A DNA stretch of 50,622 nt from Pseudomonas sp. 21 (GCF_000955805.1 NZ_JYOA01000007.1:210639-261260); one strand, 5' to 3'; positions 17,852-27,789 are shown, counted from the first letter of the stretch. Made by a program: numbers and translations. The notes: generated by a model from the sequence alone, not told the origin.

Positions 17852-17880
17852 GGGACTCTCCATACGCTGAATGCGGGCAG

Positions 17881-17905
17881 AAAAAAACCGCACCAGGGTG
17901 CGGTT
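17881..17905 (-). terminator. Rho-independent terminator of rpoH
   Basis: Inverted repeat AACCGCACC (17886-17894) / GGTGCGGTT (17897-17905), followed on the minus strand by a seven-T run (17881-17887 as A on plus). It sits 29 bases after the rpoH stop. Confidence 0.92.
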
Positions 17906-17933
17906 CGCGACTCGCAGGGCGCGTCGAAGCCGA

Positions 17934-18788
<855 letters not shown>

Positions 18789-18817
18789 GCGAATCCTCCG
18801 ATTCACGAAACTCGCGC

Positions 18818-18845
18818 AGTGTAGCACTGCGAAATCTGACTGCAA
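18818..18845 (-). promoter_or_regulatory. Candidate sigma-70 promoter of rpoH
   Basis: Read on the minus strand: -35 TTGCAG (18840-18845) and -10 TACACT (18818-18823) with a 16-base spacer, about 30 bases before the rpoH ATG. It overlaps the AlgU-type promoter. Confidence 0.55.
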
Positions 18846-18861
18846 GCGGGTGTAAAAGTTC
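18835..18861 (-). promoter_or_regulatory. Candidate AlgU (sigma-22/sigma-E) promoter of rpoH
   Basis: Minus strand: GAACTT (18856-18861), a 16-base spacer, then TCAGA (18835-18839). This closely matches the GAACTT-N16-TCTGA consensus. rpoH of P. aeruginosa is known to have an AlgU-dependent promoter, so the assignment is likely. The -35 lies in the loop and arm of a 13-base inverted repeat (18844-18875). Confidence 0.75.
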
Positions 18862-18875
18862 CTTTACACCCGCTT
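18844..18875. other. Perfect 13-base inverted repeat over the rpoH promoter
   Basis: AAGCGGGTGTAAA (18844-18856) / TTTACACCCGCTT (18863-18875) with a six-base loop. It overlaps the -35 elements of both rpoH promoter candidates, so it could be an operator, or form a hairpin in transcripts that read through from ftsX. Confidence 0.7.
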
Positions 18876-18897
18876 AACCCCTGCAAAATCAGGGGGT
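18876..18897 (-). terminator. Weak terminator or attenuator after ftsX
   Basis: Stem CCCCTG / CAGGGG with flanking AA/TT pairs and a one-base bulge, directly beyond the ftsX stop. It has no T-run, so readthrough into rpoH is plausible. Confidence 0.4.
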
Positions 18898-18898
18898 T

Positions 18899-19909
18899 TC
18901 AGCGCGGTGCCAGCTCACGCAGGTGGCGCGCCACGGCCAGCCAGGCGCCGATCCAGCCCAGCAGCACGGCGCCGATGGTGAGCGACAGGCCGTCGTCGAC
19001 CGGTACGCCCGCCAGGCCGAAATCGCTGCCGTACAGCCCGGCCAGGTTGACCACGGAGCTGTTCAGCCAGTCCAGGCCGAAGGCCAGCAGGGCCCAGGAC
19101 AGGACGCCCGCACCCAGGCCGTACAACGCGCCCATATAGAGGAAGGGGCGACGCACGTAACCGTCCGTCCCGCCGACCAGCTTGATGACTTCGATTTCGT
19201 TACGGCGGTTTTCGATGTGCAGGCGGATGGTATTGCCGATCACCAGCAACAGGGTCAGCACCAGCAGGATGGTCAGGCCGAAGACGAAGCGGTCGCCCAG
19301 CTTGAGGATCGCCGACAGTCGCTCGACCCAGACCAGGTCCAGCTGCGCCTGTTGTACACCCGGCAGCTCCGACAACCTTTGACGCAAGGCATCCAGCTGG
19401 GCCTTGTCGACCTGCTTGGGCGTCACCGAGATGACCGCTGGCAGGGGGTTGTCAGGCAGCTCCTTCAGCGCTTCGCCGAGGCCGGACTGTTCCTGCAACT
19501 CTTTCAGCGCATCATCGCGACTGATCAGCTGCGCCTCGATCACATCGGGCATCTTCTCGATCTGTTCGCGCAGATCCTGACCCTGGGCCTCACTGGCCTT
19601 GAGGTCGAGGAACAGGGATATCTGTGCGGCGCGCTGCCAGGAGCCGCCGAGGCGCTCGACGTTGTTCAGCAGCAGCGACAAGCCCATCGGCAGGCTCAGG
19701 GTGATACCCATCACCAGGCAGGTGAAGAAGCTGCCGATGGGGTGGCTGACCAGGCGGTGCAGGCTGTCCATCAGGCTGGCACGGTGGTTTTCCGCGTAGG
19801 CCGAGAGGGAGGCGCTGTGATCCTGATGCTCGTTGTCGTCCGGGCGCTCGCGCGTATTGCGCGTCGGGGTGCCTTCTTCGTCGCCGCGGGGCAGGTCATT
19901 GGCGCTCAT
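18899..19909 (-). CDS. ftsX: Cell division protein FtsX
   Basis: 336 residues, with a polar cytoplasmic N-terminus (about 1-55, charged and His/Asp-rich). A first helix (IGSFFTCLVMGITLSLPMGLSLLL) is followed by a periplasmic domain (about 85-205) and three C-terminal helices. The conserved motif IENRRNEIEVIKLVGGTDGYVRRPFLYMG is the FtsE-contacting coupling region. FtsEX is an ABC-type complex at the septum that activates amidases through EnvC-like factors. It overlaps ftsE by one base (TGATG), so the two are translated together. Confidence 0.96.
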   Translation of the reverse strand: MSANDLPRGDEEGTPTRNTRERPDDNEHQDHSASLSAYAENHRASLMDSLHRLVSHPIGSFFTCLVMGITLSLPMGLSLLLNNVERLGGSWQRAAQISLFLDLKASEAQGQDLREQIEKMPDVIEAQLISRDDALKELQEQSGLGEALKELPDNPLPAVISVTPKQVDKAQLDALRQRLSELPGVQQAQLDLVWVERLSAILKLGDRFVFGLTILLVLTLLLVIGNTIRLHIENRRNEIEVIKLVGGTDGYVRRPFLYMGALYGLGAGVLSWALLAFGLDWLNSSVVNLAGLYGSDFGLAGVPVDDGLSLTIGAVLLGWIGAWLAVARHLRELAPR

Positions 19910-20580
19910 CAGGCGTTCTCCTCACGGTCGGCGATGATGCGGCCGCGCTGCAGGGTGATCATCCGGTGGCGCATGCGCGCGATCAGCGCGAGGTCGTGGC
20001 TGGCGATCAACACGGTGGTACCCAGGCGGTTGATGTCTTCGAACACGGACATGATTTCCGAGGCCAGGCGCGGGTCGAGGTTACCCGTGGGCTCGTCGGC
20101 GAGCAGCAGGGCCGGACGGTGCACCACCGCGCGGGCGATGCCGACGCGCTGCTGCTGGCCGGTGGAGAGGTCGGACGGACGGTCCTCGGCCTTCTCCTTG
20201 AGGTTCACCCGGTCCAGCGCCGCTTCGACGCGGTAGGCGATGTCCGCCTTGGGCAGGCCGAGGATCTGCATCGGCAGGGCAACGTTCTCGAACACGCTGC
20301 GATCATCGAGCAACTGGTGGTTCTGGAACACCACGCCGATCTGCCGGCGCAGGAACGGAATCTGCGCGGTGGAGATGCGCGAGACGTCCTGGCCGCCGAG
20401 CAGCAGCTTGCCGGAGGTGGGTCGCTCCATCGCCAGGATCAGGCGCAGCAGGGTGCTCTTGCCCGCGCCGGAGTGGCCGGTGACGAACATGATCTCGCCG
20501 CGCGGCACGCGGAACGAAATCTCGTGCAGGCCGACGTGGCCGTTGGGATAGCGTTTGCCAACCTGCTCGAAACGGATCAT
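19909..20580 (-). CDS. ftsE: Cell division ATP-binding protein FtsE
   Basis: 223-residue ABC ATPase. Walker A is GHSGAGKS (35-42), the Q-loop lies in GVVFQNHQLL, the signature is LSTGQQQRVGIARA and Walker B is ALLLADEPTGNLD. It partners FtsX at the division site and couples ATP hydrolysis to septal peptidoglycan hydrolysis. The signature carries STGQ where many FtsE proteins have SGGE; this is conservative and unlikely to affect function. The start overlaps the ftsY stop by four bases. Confidence 0.97.
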   Translation of the reverse strand: MIRFEQVGKRYPNGHVGLHEISFRVPRGEIMFVTGHSGAGKSTLLRLILAMERPTSGKLLLGGQDVSRISTAQIPFLRRQIGVVFQNHQLLDDRSVFENVALPMQILGLPKADIAYRVEAALDRVNLKEKAEDRPSDLSTGQQQRVGIARAVVHRPALLLADEPTGNLDPRLASEIMSVFEDINRLGTTVLIASHDLALIARMRHRMITLQRGRIIADREENA

Positions 20581-22013
20581 GCGATTTCCCGGGTCTCGAA
20601 GAGTGCACGGACGAAAGCATCGGCTTCGAAGGTTCGAAGATCGTCGATCCCTTCGCCGACACCGATGTAGCGGATCGGCAGGCCGAACTGCTTGGCCAGG
20701 GCGAAGATCACCCCGCCCTTGGCGGTGCCATCCAGTTTGGTCAGGGCCAGGCCGGTCAGTTCCACGGCGTTGTTGAACTGCTTGGCCTGGTTGATGGCGT
20801 TCTGCCCGGTGCCGGCGTCGAGCACCAGCAGGACTTCGTGGGGAGCCGTCTGGTCCAGCTTGCCGATCACGCGGCGCACCTTCTTCAGCTCTTCCATCAG
20901 GTTGTCCTTGGTGTGCAGGCGACCGGCGGTGTCGGCGATCAGCACGTCCACGCCCCGGGCCTTGGCGGCCTGCACGGCATCGAAGATCACCGAGGCGGAG
21001 TCCGCGCCGGTGTGCTGGGCGATCACGGCGATGTTGTTGCGCTCGCCCCAGACCTGCAGCTGTTCGACGGCGGCGGCGCGGAAGGTGTCGCCGGCGGCCA
21101 GCATGACCTTCTTGCCATCCAGCTGCAGCTTCTTCGCCAGCTTGCCGATGGTGGTGGTCTTGCCGACGCCGTTCACGCCGACCACGAGGATCACATAGGG
21201 CTGCTTGTCGGTGGTGATGCTCAGCGGCTGCTCGACGGGGCGCAGCAGGCCGGCCAGCTCTTCCTGCAGGGCCTTGTACAGCGCTTCGCTGTCGGCCAGT
21301 TCCTTGCGCGCAACGCGCTTGGTGAGGTTCTGCACGATGGTGGTGGTGGCCTCGACGCCGACGTCGGCGGTCAGCAGGCGGGTTTCGATTTCGTCGAGCA
21401 GGTCGTCGTCGATGGCTTTCTTGCCCAGGAACAGGCTGGCCATGCCTTCGCCGAGGCTGGCGCTGGTTTTCGACAGCCCCTGCTTGAGGCGGGCGAAGAA
21501 GCCCAGTTTCGACGGCTCGCTGGCGGCAGGCTTTGTCTGCGGCTCGGGTTCGGGTTGCGTTGCAGGCTCGGGTTCCGGCTGGGCGACCACGACGGGGGCT
21601 TCGGCAACGGGTTCGGGCTCAACGGGCGCGGCGGCAGGCGCCGGTTCGATCGGCTGGACCGGAGCGATCGGCTGGATAGCCGGCGGCGGCACCTCGGCCG
21701 TCACTGGCTGCGCAACGGGTTGCGGCTCAGGTTGCGGCGCGGGCTGCGCCAGCGGCTCGACCGGCACGCTGGCCGGCACCACGTCGATCACCGGCTCCGG
21801 AGCCAGCTCGGCGCGCGGGGCTACAGGCTCGGCCTGGACGGCGGGAGCCTGCTCGGGAGCGGGAGCCGGTTCGGCGGCAACAGGCTGTTCAGCCTGGGAC
21901 TCGGCTTGCGCGGCGGGGTGTTCCTCGGCCTGGGGCTTCTTGCGCCACCAGCCGAACAGACCCTTCTTCTCCCCGGCTGGCGGGGCCTTCTTGTCGTCGT
22001 TGGAACCAAACAT
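20577..22013 (-). CDS. ftsY: Signal recognition particle receptor FtsY
   Basis: 478 residues. The first 165 or so form a long acidic Ala/Pro/Glu/Gln-rich A domain with many QPEPEP- and PVEP-type repeats; an initial basic patch ([19 protein letters not shown]) probably binds membrane. The NG domain follows: [15 protein letters not shown] helix, P-loop [31 protein letters not shown] and [11 protein letters not shown]. It is the SRP receptor GTPase that docks ribosomes making membrane proteins onto SecYEG. It is first in the ftsYEX run. Confidence 0.97.
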   Translation of the reverse strand: MFGSNDDKKAPPAGEKKGLFGWWRKKPQAEEHPAAQAESQAEQPVAAEPAPAPEQAPAVQAEPVAPRAELAPEPVIDVVPASVPVEPLAQPAPQPEPQPVAQPVTAEVPPPAIQPIAPVQPIEPAPAAAPVEPEPVAEAPVVVAQPEPEPATQPEPEPQTKPAASEPSKLGFFARLKQGLSKTSASLGEGMASLFLGKKAIDDDLLDEIETRLLTADVGVEATTTIVQNLTKRVARKELADSEALYKALQEELAGLLRPVEQPLSITTDKQPYVILVVGVNGVGKTTTIGKLAKKLQLDGKKVMLAAGDTFRAAAVEQLQVWGERNNIAVIAQHTGADSASVIFDAVQAAKARGVDVLIADTAGRLHTKDNLMEELKKVRRVIGKLDQTAPHEVLLVLDAGTGQNAINQAKQFNNAVELTGLALTKLDGTAKGGVIFALAKQFGLPIRYIGVGEGIDDLRTFEADAFVRALFETREIA

Positions 22014-22203
22014 GTAGGGATCGAATCTCTAGGGGACGCCACGGAAACAGGCAGAAAAAAGCCTCGAAACAGCTTTGCGAAGTCCTGAACGTGGCCGCCC
22101 GGAAAACGGATGGGTATCCTAGCATCTCCTCGCCCGCCGGGGTTAAGAGGCTGGCCGCCAGCCTGCATAGACCCCGCGGACAGCCCGAAAGGTTCAGTCC
22201 ACG

Positions 22204-23574
22204 ATGAAAACCCTTGCACGCCGCCATGCCGGCCTGCTGCTCGGCTCCCTGTTGCTGCCGCTGATGGCGAGCGCCGCGGAACCACAGCCCACCCACGAAT
22301 ACACCCTGGACAACGGCCTGAAGGTCGTCGTCCGCGAGGACCACCGCGCCCCCGTGGTGGTCTCCCAGCTCTGGTACAAGGTCGGCTCCAGCTACGAGAC
22401 GCCCGGCCTCACCGGGCTCTCCCACGCCCTGGAGCACATGATGTTCAAGGGCAGCCGCAAACTCGGCCCCGGCCAGGCTTCGCTGGTGCTGCGCGACCTC
22501 GGCGCGGAAGAGAACGCCTTCACCACCGACGACTACACCGCCTACTACCAGGTGCTGGCCCGCGACCGCCTGCCGGTGGCGCTGGAGCTGGAAGCCGACC
22601 GCATGGCGCACCTCGCCCTGCCGGCCGACCAGTTCAAGAGCGAGATCGAGGTGATCAAGGAAGAGCGTCGCCTGCGCACCGAGGACAAGCCCAGCGCGCT
22701 GGCCTTCGAGCGCTTCAAGGCCGCCGCCTACCCCGCCAGCGGCTACCGCACGCCGACCATCGGCTGGATGGCCGACCTGCAGCGCATGACCATCGACGAC
22801 CTGCGCCACTGGTACCAGGCCTGGTACGCGCCGAACAACGCCACCCTGGTGGTGGTCGGCGATGTCAGCGGCGATGAGGTGAAAGCCCTGGCCGAGAAAT
22901 ACTTCGGCGAGATTCCCAAGCGCAACCTGCCCGCCGCGCGCAAACCGCTGGAGCTGGCCGAGCCGGGTGAACGTCGTCTCAAATTGCACGTACGCACCCA
23001 GTTGCCCAGCCTGATCATGGGCTTCAACGTGCCGACCCTGGGCAGCAGCGACGACGCCAAGCAGATCAACGCCCTGCGCCTGATCTCGGCAATCCTCGAC
23101 GGCGGCTACAGCGCGCGCCTTTCCGCACGACTGGAGCGCGGCGAGGAAATCGTCGCCGGCGCCTCGGCCTCCTACGACGCCTTCTCCCGTGGCGACGGCC
23201 TGTTCTTCCTTTCCGCGACGCCCAATGTGCAGACCGGCAAGACCCTCGACCAGGTCGAGGCCGCGCTGTGGAAACAGCTGGAAGACCTCAAGCAGAACCC
23301 GCCGAGCAAGGAAGAGCTGGAGCGCGTACGCGCCCAGGTCATCGCCGGGCTGGTCTACGAGCGCGACTCCATCGCCGGGCAGGCCAGCACCATCGGCGAA
23401 CTGGAAAGCGTCGGCCTCGGCTGGCGCCTGGCGGACAAGGACCTGGAAGCCATCCAGGCGGTCACCGCCGACGACATCCAGCAAGCCGCCCGCACCTACT
23501 TCACCCGCTCCCGCCTGACCCTCGCCCAGGTCCTGCCGGAAGTCGCCACCGACAAGGAGCCGAGCCATGAGTGA
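22204..23574 (+). CDS. M16 family zinc metalloprotease (active subunit)
   Basis: 456 residues with a signal peptide ending near ASAA-EP (residue 25), so it is periplasmic or membrane-exported. The inverted zinc motif HxxEH is H74-ALE-H78 in GLSHALEHMMFKG. The distal zinc ligand region is LELEADRMAHLALPADQFKSEIEVIKEERR. It resembles the catalytic partner of two-gene M16B pairs (mitochondrial processing peptidase type). The downstream gene overlaps it by eight bases and encodes the motif-less partner. It is divergent from ftsY across 190 bases. Confidence 0.93.
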   Translation: MKTLARRHAGLLLGSLLLPLMASAAEPQPTHEYTLDNGLKVVVREDHRAPVVVSQLWYKVGSSYETPGLTGLSHALEHMMFKGSRKLGPGQASLVLRDLGAEENAFTTDDYTAYYQVLARDRLPVALELEADRMAHLALPADQFKSEIEVIKEERRLRTEDKPSALAFERFKAAAYPASGYRTPTIGWMADLQRMTIDDLRHWYQAWYAPNNATLVVVGDVSGDEVKALAEKYFGEIPKRNLPAARKPLELAEPGERRLKLHVRTQLPSLIMGFNVPTLGSSDDAKQINALRLISAILDGGYSARLSARLERGEEIVAGASASYDAFSRGDGLFFLSATPNVQTGKTLDQVEAALWKQLEDLKQNPPSKEELERVRAQVIAGLVYERDSIAGQASTIGELESVGLGWRLADKDLEAIQAVTADDIQQAARTYFTRSRLTLAQVLPEVATDKEPSHE

Positions 23575-25084
23575 ACGCAATGGCCTGCGCTACGGCCTGG
23601 TCGGGCTGATCGTCATCGCGCTGATCGCCGGACTGGTGCTGTTCGTTTCCCGCCCCGCCGCCGAGCCCGAAGCGGCCACGCCGGCACCCGCCCCTGCACA
23701 ACCAGCTGCCGCCGAAAACGCCGCGCCCACCGGCCTGCAATCGCTTGCCGAAGCGGCCGGCAAGGCGCCCAGCCACCGCAAGCTGAACATCCAGCAATGG
23801 CAGACCGCCGAGGGCGCCCGTGTGCTCTTCGTCGAAGCCCATGAACTGCCGATGTTCGACCTGCGCCTGACCTTCGCCGCCGGCAGCAGCCAGGACGGCG
23901 ACAGCTACGGCCTGGCCATGCTGACCAACGCCATGCTCAACGAAGGCGTGCCCGGCAAGGACACCAGCGCCATCGCCGCCGGCTTCGATGACCTGGGCGC
24001 CAACTTCGGCAACGGCTCCTACCGCGACATGGCGGTGGCCAGCCTGCGCAGCCTGAGCGAGCCGACCAAGCGCGACGCCGCGCTGGCGCTGTTCGACCAG
24101 GTGATCGGCCAGCCTACCTTCCCCGAGGAAGCCCTGGCGCGCATCAAGAACCAGGTCATGGCCGGCTTCGAATACCAGAAGCAGAACCCCGGCAAGCTGG
24201 CGGGCCTGGAACTGTTCAAGCGGCTCTACGGCGATCATCCGTACGCCCACTCCAGCGACGGCAACGAGAAGTCGGTGCCCAAGATCAGCGTCGCCCAGTT
24301 GCGCGCCTTCCACCAGAAGGCCTACGCCGCCGGCAACGTGGTCATCGCGCTGGTCGGCGACCTGACCCGCGAGCAGGCCGAAGCCATCGCCGGCAGCGTC
24401 TCCAAGTCGCTGCCCAAGGGCCCCGCCCTGCCCGCGCCGGGCGAACCGCAGACACCCAAGGCCGGCGTCACCCACATCGAGTTCCCGTCCAAGCAGACCC
24501 AGCTGATGCTGGCGCAGCTGGGCATCACCCGTAACGACCCGGACTACGCCGCGCTCTACCTGGGCAACCAGATCCTCGGTGGCGGCGGCTTCGGCACGCG
24601 ACTGATGGACCAGGTGCGCGAGAAGCGCGGCCTGACCTACGGCGTCTACTCCGGTTTCACCGGCATGCAGTCGCGCGGGCCGTTCACCATCGGCCTGCAG
24701 ACCCGCGCCGAGATGAGCGAAGGCACCCTCAAGCTGGTGCAGGACATCGTCCGCGACTACCTCGACAAGGGCCCGACGCCGAAGGAGCTGGACGACGCCA
24801 AGCGCGAGCTGGCCGGCAGCTTCCCGCTGTCCACCGCCAGCAACGCCGACATCGTCGGCCAACTGGGCGCCATCGGCTTCTACAACCTGCCGCTGGATTA
24901 CCTGGAAACCTTCCTCAGCCAGGTCCAGGGCCTGAGCGTCGAGCAGGTAAAGGCAGCGATGCGGCGTCACCTCGACCCGGACGCCTTCGTCATCGTCACC
25001 GCCGGCCCCACCGTGCCGCAGCAGCCGCTGCCGCCGCCCACCGACAAACCCGCCGCGCAACCCGCCGGCGTACCGGAGCACTGA
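23567..25084 (+). CDS. M16 family protein, non-catalytic partner
   Basis: 505 residues with an N-terminal helix (YGLVGLIVIALIAGLVLFVS) and an Ala/Pro-rich linker (to about residue 65), then an M16 domain. The zinc site is missing: the aligned region FAAGSSQDGDSYGLAMLTNAML has no HxxEH. The C-terminal RGLTYGVYSGF Arg/Tyr pair used for substrate binding is kept. With its upstream partner it probably forms a heterodimeric peptidase. Its start overlaps the upstream stop by eight bases, and its TGA overlaps the rsmD ATG by one. Confidence 0.92.
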   Translation: MSERNGLRYGLVGLIVIALIAGLVLFVSRPAAEPEAATPAPAPAQPAAAENAAPTGLQSLAEAAGKAPSHRKLNIQQWQTAEGARVLFVEAHELPMFDLRLTFAAGSSQDGDSYGLAMLTNAMLNEGVPGKDTSAIAAGFDDLGANFGNGSYRDMAVASLRSLSEPTKRDAALALFDQVIGQPTFPEEALARIKNQVMAGFEYQKQNPGKLAGLELFKRLYGDHPYAHSSDGNEKSVPKISVAQLRAFHQKAYAAGNVVIALVGDLTREQAEAIAGSVSKSLPKGPALPAPGEPQTPKAGVTHIEFPSKQTQLMLAQLGITRNDPDYAALYLGNQILGGGGFGTRLMDQVREKRGLTYGVYSGFTGMQSRGPFTIGLQTRAEMSEGTLKLVQDIVRDYLDKGPTPKELDDAKRELAGSFPLSTASNADIVGQLGAIGFYNLPLDYLETFLSQVQGLSVEQVKAAMRRHLDPDAFVIVTAGPTVPQQPLPPPTDKPAAQPAGVPEH

Positions 25085-25692
25085 TGAGCAAACGACCCGG
25101 CGGCGCCCCGCGCGCCGCACAGAAGCCCCACGGCGGCCAGGGCCAGCTGCGCATCATCGGCGGCGAATGGCGCAGCCGGCGCTTCGCCTTCCCCGACGGC
25201 CCGGGCCTGCGCCCGACGCCCGACCGGGTGCGCGAGACGCTGTTCAACTGGTTGGCGGCTTACGTCCCCGGCGCCCGTGTGCTCGACCCGTTCGCCGGCA
25301 GCGGCGCGCTGTTCCTCGAAGCGCTGTCCCGCGGCGCCAGCGCAGGCCTGGCGCTGGATACCAACGGCGAAGCCGTGGCCGCGCTGCGCAAAACGCTCGA
25401 CACGCTCCAGTGCGCCACCGGCCAACTGCTGATGACCGACTCGCTGCGCTACCTCGAAGCCCCGGCATCACAAGCCTTCGACCTGGTCTTCCTCGACCCG
25501 CCGTTCCACCAGGACCTGCTGCAGAACACCTGCCGCCTGCTGGAAGAGCGCGGCTGGCTGGCCAAGGACGCGTGGGTCTACACCGAAAGCGAGGCCGTGC
25601 CTTCCAGCCTCGGCCTGCCGGGCAACTGGCGACTGCACCGGGAGAAAAAGGCGGGTTCGGTGCATTACGCGCTGTGGCAGCGGGAAGGCTGA
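25084..25692 (+). CDS. rsmD: 16S rRNA (guanine966-N2)-methyltransferase RsmD
   Basis: 202 residues. It begins with a basic Gly/Arg-rich tail (KRPGGAPRAAQKPHGGQGQ), followed by LRIIGGEWRSRRF. The SAM site is VLDPFAGSGALFLEALSRGA, and the catalytic D-P-P-F motif is in FDLVFLDPPFHQDLL. It methylates G966 of 16S rRNA in assembled 30S particles. It is translationally coupled to the M16 partner gene, an arrangement I recall from other Pseudomonas genomes. Confidence 0.95.
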   Translation: MSKRPGGAPRAAQKPHGGQGQLRIIGGEWRSRRFAFPDGPGLRPTPDRVRETLFNWLAAYVPGARVLDPFAGSGALFLEALSRGASAGLALDTNGEAVAALRKTLDTLQCATGQLLMTDSLRYLEAPASQAFDLVFLDPPFHQDLLQNTCRLLEERGWLAKDAWVYTESEAVPSSLGLPGNWRLHREKKAGSVHYALWQREG

Positions 25693-25695
25693 CGA

Positions 25696-26250
25696 ATGTC
25701 GGACGCCCTCCGCGAACAACTGCTGGCACTGGACGAGCGCTGTTTCGAACAGCCCGCCAGCGATTGGGCCGGCGACATCGCCCTGCCGGCCGAGCTGGCG
25801 CGCTTCTATCGAGAAATCGGCCCGTGCGACTGCACGCTGGAGACGGCAGGCAATCCGTTCTTCATCCCCTCACTCGCGCGAGTCTGGAAACAGCAGGCCG
25901 GCTATCGCTGGCACGGCCTGACCGGCGAGCGGCTGGCGGGGTGGAGAGAGGACTGGATCGTGGTGGCGGACCAGGGTGCCGATCCCTTCATCTTCGAGTG
26001 CTCCACCGGCCGGATCCTCTTCGACCAGCATGGTGGCCCGTGGGACCCCGCACCGATGTTCGATGATCTCTGGCAGATGACCGCTTGCCTCGCCACCTTC
26101 GCCCACGTGTGGCGCAGTGCGGGCGAGGAGATCTTCGCGGAGGACTACAGCGTCAACCCGGTCTACCGCCGCGAACTGATCGGCGAGCTGGCAAAGCTGC
26201 TGGGCGACGCCCGCCGCGGGGAAGACCTGGCCGACGAGTTCGGCTGGTAG
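25696..26250 (+). CDS. SMI1/KNR4 (SUKH)-like protein
   Basis: 184 residues, soluble and acidic. It has the SUKH order of elements: LPAELARFYREIG near residue 32, then GNPFFIPSLARV, the Trp-rich WREDWIVVADQGADPFIFECSTGRILFDQHG strand region (about 78-112) and a C-terminal helix set. Many SUKH proteins neutralise polymorphic or contact-dependent toxins; others are cytosolic scaffolds. No toxin gene is adjacent, so any immunity role is inference. It lies four bases after rsmD and five bases from the convergent Sel1 gene. The family call is by pattern only. Confidence 0.65.
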   Translation: MSDALREQLLALDERCFEQPASDWAGDIALPAELARFYREIGPCDCTLETAGNPFFIPSLARVWKQQAGYRWHGLTGERLAGWREDWIVVADQGADPFIFECSTGRILFDQHGGPWDPAPMFDDLWQMTACLATFAHVWRSAGEEIFAEDYSVNPVYRRELIGELAKLLGDARRGEDLADEFGW

Positions 26251-26255
26251 CGAGC

Positions 26256-27251
26256 CTACTGGCTCGCCGGCTCCGCCGCGTCGACGGCCTCGTCTGCATC
26301 GACTGCGCTGGCCTCCACGGCCTCCGGTTCAGGCGAGGCGCTCTCGACACCGCGATTGGCGTGCCGGCGATCGGGCACGCCCGAGCAATCGGCGCTGCCG
26401 GAAAGCTCGCCATCTAGCGCGGCGTGGGTCCAGTTTTCCAGGCGGGTGTACCAGGCCGCGTCCTCGGCAGTCTTCAGCCTGGCTATTGCGTCCGCATCCT
26501 GCTGCTGCGCGGCCTTTTCCAGCCAGAGCCGTGCCTGCAGCTTGTTCATGCCCGCGCCGGAGCCGTTCCAGTAGGCCTCGCCGACCTTGAACTGGGCGCG
26601 GGCATTGCCCTGGCTCGCCGCCTTGCAGAACCACTGGAAGGCCTTTTCCCGGCTGGCGGCGTAGCGATCCTGCAGCGCTGCCTCTTCCTCGGAAGCAGCG
26701 TCGTAGATGCCCTGGGAGTCATCCAGGTAGAACCATCCCAGGTTGGTTTCGGCGTCTTCGCTGCCGGCCTCGGCCGCGCGTTCGAACCAGGTGCCGGCCT
26801 TGACCCGGTCCTTGTCGACGCCTTCGCCGCTCCAGTAGAGGACACCCATCTCGTTCTGCGCGCCAGCGTCGCCCTGCTCCGCGGCCTTGCGGAACCAGCG
26901 CGCCGCTTCCGTCTTGTCCTCGGGGCCGCCATCACCGTCGCGATAGAGCATCGCCAGCTGGATCTGCGCGCGAGCCATCCCCGCCGCGGCAGCCTTGCCC
27001 CACCATTTACGCGCGCCGGCGTAGTTTTGCTGCTGGTAGAAGTAGGCGCCGAACTCGAACAGGGCTTGCGGCTCGCCGGACTCGGCGGCCTGGTGAAGCC
27101 GGGTGAATTCGGCGAACAGCTCTTCGCCGCGCGGGTCACTCTGTTCGGCGCTGGGTGCGTCCTCGCTGAAGTCGGAAGAGGCGCCATCCGCCCAGGCGAA
27201 GCTGGGCAAGGCTAGGGTGAGAGCGGAGAGAAACAGCCAGCGGCTGAACAT
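26256..27251 (-). CDS. Secreted Sel1-repeat protein
   Basis: 331 residues with a signal peptide ending at SFAWA-DG (residue 22). It carries at least five Sel1-like repeats between residues 60 and 265 (AGARKWWGKAAAAGMARAQIQLAMLY, TEAARWFRKAAEQGDAGAQNEMGVLY, AGTWFERAAEAGSEDAETNLGWFY and more). The tail is Glu/Ala/Asp-rich and probably disordered. Sel1 proteins are protein-binding scaffolds, often in the periplasm. No enzyme motif is visible. It is convergent with the SMI1/KNR4-like gene. Confidence 0.88.
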   Translation of the reverse strand: MFSRWLFLSALTLALPSFAWADGASSDFSEDAPSAEQSDPRGEELFAEFTRLHQAAESGEPQALFEFGAYFYQQQNYAGARKWWGKAAAAGMARAQIQLAMLYRDGDGGPEDKTEAARWFRKAAEQGDAGAQNEMGVLYWSGEGVDKDRVKAGTWFERAAEAGSEDAETNLGWFYLDDSQGIYDAASEEEAALQDRYAASREKAFQWFCKAASQGNARAQFKVGEAYWNGSGAGMNKLQARLWLEKAAQQQDADAIARLKTAEDAAWYTRLENWTHAALDGELSGSADCSGVPDRRHANRGVESASPEPEAVEASAVDADEAVDAAEPASQ

Positions 27252-27327
27252 AGGGGACGATCCTCATGTCGGTTGAATCGGGCAGCCGTCCGGGCCGCCC
27301 CCTTGATGATACGGGTGCAGAGAGCCC

Positions 27328-27681
27328 TCAGATCGACTTGCCGACATCGACGGTGCTGGTGCGCACCAACTCAACGCCATCGACCACCATCTTCCACTGG
27401 TTGCCGTCCTGGTAGGGTGGTTTGGAAACCTTGAAGTGCGTGTCGAACGGGCCGAATCCCACGGTGAAACCGTCGGCTTCATAGCGCTTGATCGGCGCCT
27501 CGATGGACTTTGAAGTACTGCCCGACACTCGCTTGTAGACGACGCGGCCATCCGCCGTGACCAGCAGGCTCATCTGCGGCGCGGTCCACAAGCCCACGTA
27601 GGACTTGTGCTCCTGCGGGACCGGTTCGCCACACGCGGCGAGCCAAACGACCAGGCTCAACGCCGCGATTTTCTTCCACAT
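27328..27681 (-). CDS. Small lipoprotein
   Basis: 117 residues from the ATG at 27681, which has a GGAGGGG ribosome site; the longer upstream extension lacks a signal. The N-terminus MWKKIAALSLVVWLAACGEP is a lipoprotein signal with lipobox LAAC, and the mature Cys is followed by Gly. The mature domain is beta-rich (VGLWTAPQMSLLVTADGRVVYKR, FTVGFGPFDTHFKVSKPPYQ). The function is not recognised. It is divergent from the YheT-type hydrolase. Confidence 0.8.
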   Translation of the reverse strand: MWKKIAALSLVVWLAACGEPVPQEHKSYVGLWTAPQMSLLVTADGRVVYKRVSGSTSKSIEAPIKRYEADGFTVGFGPFDTHFKVSKPPYQDGNQWKMVVDGVELVRTSTVDVGKSI

Positions 27682-27789
27682 TCCATCCCCTCCTTTGCGT
27701 GGGTTTTCCTGATGACGGATGCATGAGGCATCCATCGTGCGGCCGACTTGGCGTTACTATCACAACTCGTCGGCCCCATTCGATCCGTG

